This document shows, piece by piece, positions 50,480 through 51,934 of a DNA stretch of 51,934 bases. How positions within the stretch are numbered: the stretch's first letter is position 1; each line of letters starts with the position of its first letter. Source of the stretch: Lysobacter arvi (GTDB lineage Bacteria; Pseudomonadota; Gammaproteobacteria; Xanthomonadales; Xanthomonadaceae). The notes under the pieces were generated by a model. The model was given only the letters and a program-made list of their open reading frames with translations. It did not search any database and was not told the origin of the DNA. The stretch spans positions 1 to 51,934 of the forward strand of contig JARUHG010000009.1 of the NCBI GenBank assembly GCA_031216755.1. Direction: 5' to 3'. The translations under genes were made by a program, and so were the position numbers.

Positions 50480-51133
50480 TTATGCCTTGCTCGAGGGACG
50501 CACGATGACGTCGCCACCCGGCGCACCCGGCACGGCACCCTTGATGGCGATCAGGCCGCGCTCGGCGTCGACCTTCACCACTTCCAGGCGCTGCGTGGTC
50601 TGGGTTTCGGCGCCCATGTGACCGGCCATCTTCTTGCCCGGGAACACGCGGCCCGGCGTCTGGCGCTGGCCGATCGAGCCCGGCGAACGGTGCGACAGCG
50701 AGTTACCGTGCGTCGCGTCGCCCATCGTGAAGTTCCAGCGCTTGATCGTGCCCTGGAAGCCCTTGCCCTTCGTGACGCCCTGGACGTCGACCAGCTGGCC
50801 GGCGGTGAAGATGTCGGCCTTGATCTCGCCGCCCACTTCGAAACCACCGATCTGGTCGGCTTCCACGCGCAGCTCCCACAGGCCGCGACCGGCTTCGACC
50901 TTCGCCTTGGCGAGGTGACCGGCTTCCGGCTTGTTGACGAGCGCGGCGCGGCGCACACCGACGGTGACCTGCACGGCGCTGTAGCCGTCGGTGTCGTCGG
51001 TCTTGATCTGGGTGATGCGGTTCGGGGTCGCTTCGATCAGCGTCACCGGAACGGACTTGCCGTCTTCAGTGAAGAAACGGCTCATGCCGGCCTTGCGACC
51101 GACGATGCCCAACGAATACTTCTTCGCGGTCAT
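50480..51133 (-). CDS. rplC: 50S ribosomal protein L3
   Basis: A 217-residue protein reaching the peptidyl-transferase centre. [40 protein letters not shown] begins it; the finger [33 protein letters not shown] includes the glutamine methylated by PrmB in E. coli. It is ten bases downstream of rpsJ. Confidence 0.98.
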   Translation of the reverse strand: MTAKKYSLGIVGRKAGMSRFFTEDGKSVPVTLIEATPNRITQIKTDDTDGYSAVQVTVGVRRAALVNKPEAGHLAKAKVEAGRGLWELRVEADQIGGFEVGGEIKADIFTAGQLVDVQGVTKGKGFQGTIKRWNFTMGDATHGNSLSHRSPGSIGQRQTPGRVFPGKKMAGHMGAETQTTQRLEVVKVDAERGLIAIKGAVPGAPGGDVIVRPSSKA

Positions 51134-51143
51134 GGTGGTGGCC

Positions 51144-51455
51144 TCAGGTCAGCTTGATCTGGACGTCGACGCCAGCCGCGAGCTCGAGCTTCATCAGCGC
51201 GTCCACGGTCTTGTCGTTCGGATCGACGATGTCGAGCACGCGCTTGTGCGTGCGGGTCTCGTACTGGTCGCGCGCGTCCTTGTCGGCGTGCGGCGACACG
51301 AGAATGGTGTAGCGCTCGATCTTGGTCGGCAGCGGAATCGGGCCCTTGACCTGGGCACCGGTGCGCTTAGCCGTCTCGACGATCTCGCTGGCCGAGCGGT
51401 CGATCAGGCGATGATCGTACGCTTTCAGCCGGATTCGGATCTTTTGGTCCGCCAT
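51144..51455 (-). CDS. rpsJ: 30S ribosomal protein S10
   Basis: A 103-residue protein that also acts as NusE in antitermination complexes with Nus[93 protein letters not shown] is complete. First gene of the S10 operon, preceded by a leader of about 310 bases. Confidence 0.98.
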   Translation of the reverse strand: MADQKIRIRLKAYDHRLIDRSASEIVETAKRTGAQVKGPIPLPTKIERYTILVSPHADKDARDQYETRTHKRVLDIVDPNDKTVDALMKLELAAGVDVQIKLT

Positions 51456-51774
51456 GACGGAATTCCTTGGTTAAAAGAGCGACGGGCCGGCCTCTGGGTG
51501 TGCCGAACCCCTGAAAAATGCGAATACCCCGGAGCTGCACCCTCGCTCCGGAGCTTCCTTGCCTGAAAAACTAAGGCAGACCGGTCACCCGGCCTGCCCA
51601 GACGGAGTAGAACGCACGAAGAGCCCCGTTTAGCGTTCCTTGGAAGCCCGAAGGCCCGGAACGTACGGAGCGCGCCGTGCGACATGTCCCTGTCTGGCGA
51701 ACACGAGGCGCTTCCTGCACCTCATTTCGCTGGTTGCGGCGTCTTCCCGAAGGAGGATGCCGCAGTGGTCGTGC
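51456..51774 (-). promoter_or_regulatory. S10 operon leader
   Basis: About 310 untranslated bases lie between the promoter and rpsJ. On the RNA strand GGCAGGCCGG-GUGA-CCGGUCUGCC (51575-51598) forms a 10-bp stem with one G-U pair and a GNRA tetraloop. A second stem CCGGAGC/GCUCCGG lies at 51529-51551. Position and structure suit the L4-responsive leader known from enterobacteria, although length and sequence differ. No open frame with a ribosome site is seen. Confidence 0.6.
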
Positions 51775-51804
51775 ATTCTAACCGGATATCCACAGCCCGT
51801 GCAA
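51775..51804 (-). promoter_or_regulatory. S10 operon promoter
   Basis: On the minus strand TTGCAC (51804-51799), an 18-base spacer and TAGAAT (51780-51775) form a sigma-70-type promoter. The -10 matches five of six consensus bases. It lies just downstream of the tuf terminator, so the S10 cluster can be transcribed independently of tuf. Confidence 0.75.
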
Positions 51805-51823
51805 GCACCGGGTCCGGCATGAC

Positions 51824-51852
51824 AAGGCCCGGCGCATAGGACGCCGGGCCTT
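51824..51852 (-). terminator. Terminator after tuf
   Basis: GGCCCGGCG and CGCCGGGCC form a 9-bp stem, extended by AA/TT, six bases after the tuf stop. On the minus strand it is followed by TTGTCATG, a weak U-tract. Confidence 0.75.
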
Positions 51853-51857
51853 GCTCA

Positions 51858-51934
51858 TTACTTGATGATCTTCGCCACCACGCCGGCGCCGACCGTACGG
51901 CCGCCTTCGCGGATCGCGAAGCGCAGGCCTTCGT
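51858..51934 (-). CDS. tuf: Elongation factor Tu, 3' end only
   Basis: The last 25 codons of an EF-Tu gene, whose protein brings aminoacyl-tRNA to the ribosome as a GTP complex. The visible C-terminus EGLRFAIREGGRTVGAGVVAKIIK is the invariant end of domain III. The start lies beyond the right edge. Position just before the S10 operon matches the str operon order rpsL-rpsG-fusA-tuf. Confidence 0.95.
   Translation of the reverse strand, partial: EGLRFAIREGGRTVGAGVVAKIIK

Overview
This is a GC-rich, densely coded bacterial chromosome segment. The family signatures point to Xanthomonadaceae, most likely a Lysobacter-like gammaproteobacterium. The signs are an OmpA with calcium-type repeats, a class II DAHP synthase, a methylcitrate pathway, REP-like hairpins of the GTCCCGGC-TTTC-GCCGGGAT type, and an S10-spc-alpha ribosomal cluster without rpmJ. 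The assignment rests on protein and repeat style only; no rRNA or tRNA gene is in the window.

Left part (1-8 kb): a partial OmpA porin, a 2-methylcitrate dehydratase (prpD), a class III extradiol dioxygenase (YgiD type), and a LysR regulator divergent from an MFS exporter, an aldo-keto reductase and a zinc-type MDR oxidoreductase. The last four look like a small detoxification or efflux unit. A 15-bp dyad lies in the LysR/MFS promoter gap.

8-14 kb: a three-gene SMC condensin of MksBEF type (kleisin, KITE subunit, SMC ATPase) with overlapping genes and no MksG/JetD nuclease. A short fructosamine-kinase-like gene follows the ATPase after 10 bases. A REP-like element has been absorbed into the kleisin reading frame.

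14-25 kb: 2,4-dienoyl-CoA reductase (fadH), a SleB-type cell-wall hydrolase, a glutathione S-transferase, a small unknown protein, gluconokinase, then propionate metabolism: prpC and prpB on one strand, a divergent gene encoding a helix-turn-helix domain fused to a complete citrate-synthase domain, and convergent prpE. The fusion protein is the most interesting item. It keeps all three catalytic residues, carries a DNA-binding head, and sits beside a TTGAT/ATCAA repeat cluster in the prpB promoter gap, which suggests an enzyme-derived regulator of the methylcitrate cycle. With prpD at the left end, the window encodes propionyl-CoA formation, methylcitrate synthesis, dehydration and cleavage. 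Rehydration would need an aconitase located elsewhere.

25-37 kb: dctA (C4-dicarboxylate uptake) with an OprO/P-type porin, malate dehydrogenase, a PLP aminotransferase, a cyclophilin (ppiB) divergent from typA, a DUF2127 membrane protein, a lipoprotein amidase, class II DAHP synthase and dsbB. Several of these feed or drain the TCA cycle, which receives the succinate and pyruvate made by the methylcitrate cycle.

37-52 kb: the complete S10-spc-alpha cluster on the minus strand, from rpsJ down to rplQ, with secY and rpoA, preceded by the 3' end of tuf. A promoter and a long structured leader precede rpsJ. Four internal spacers (rpoA/rplQ, secY/rpsM, rpsE/rplR, rpsN/rpsH) are long for this normally compact cluster and hold strong hairpins.
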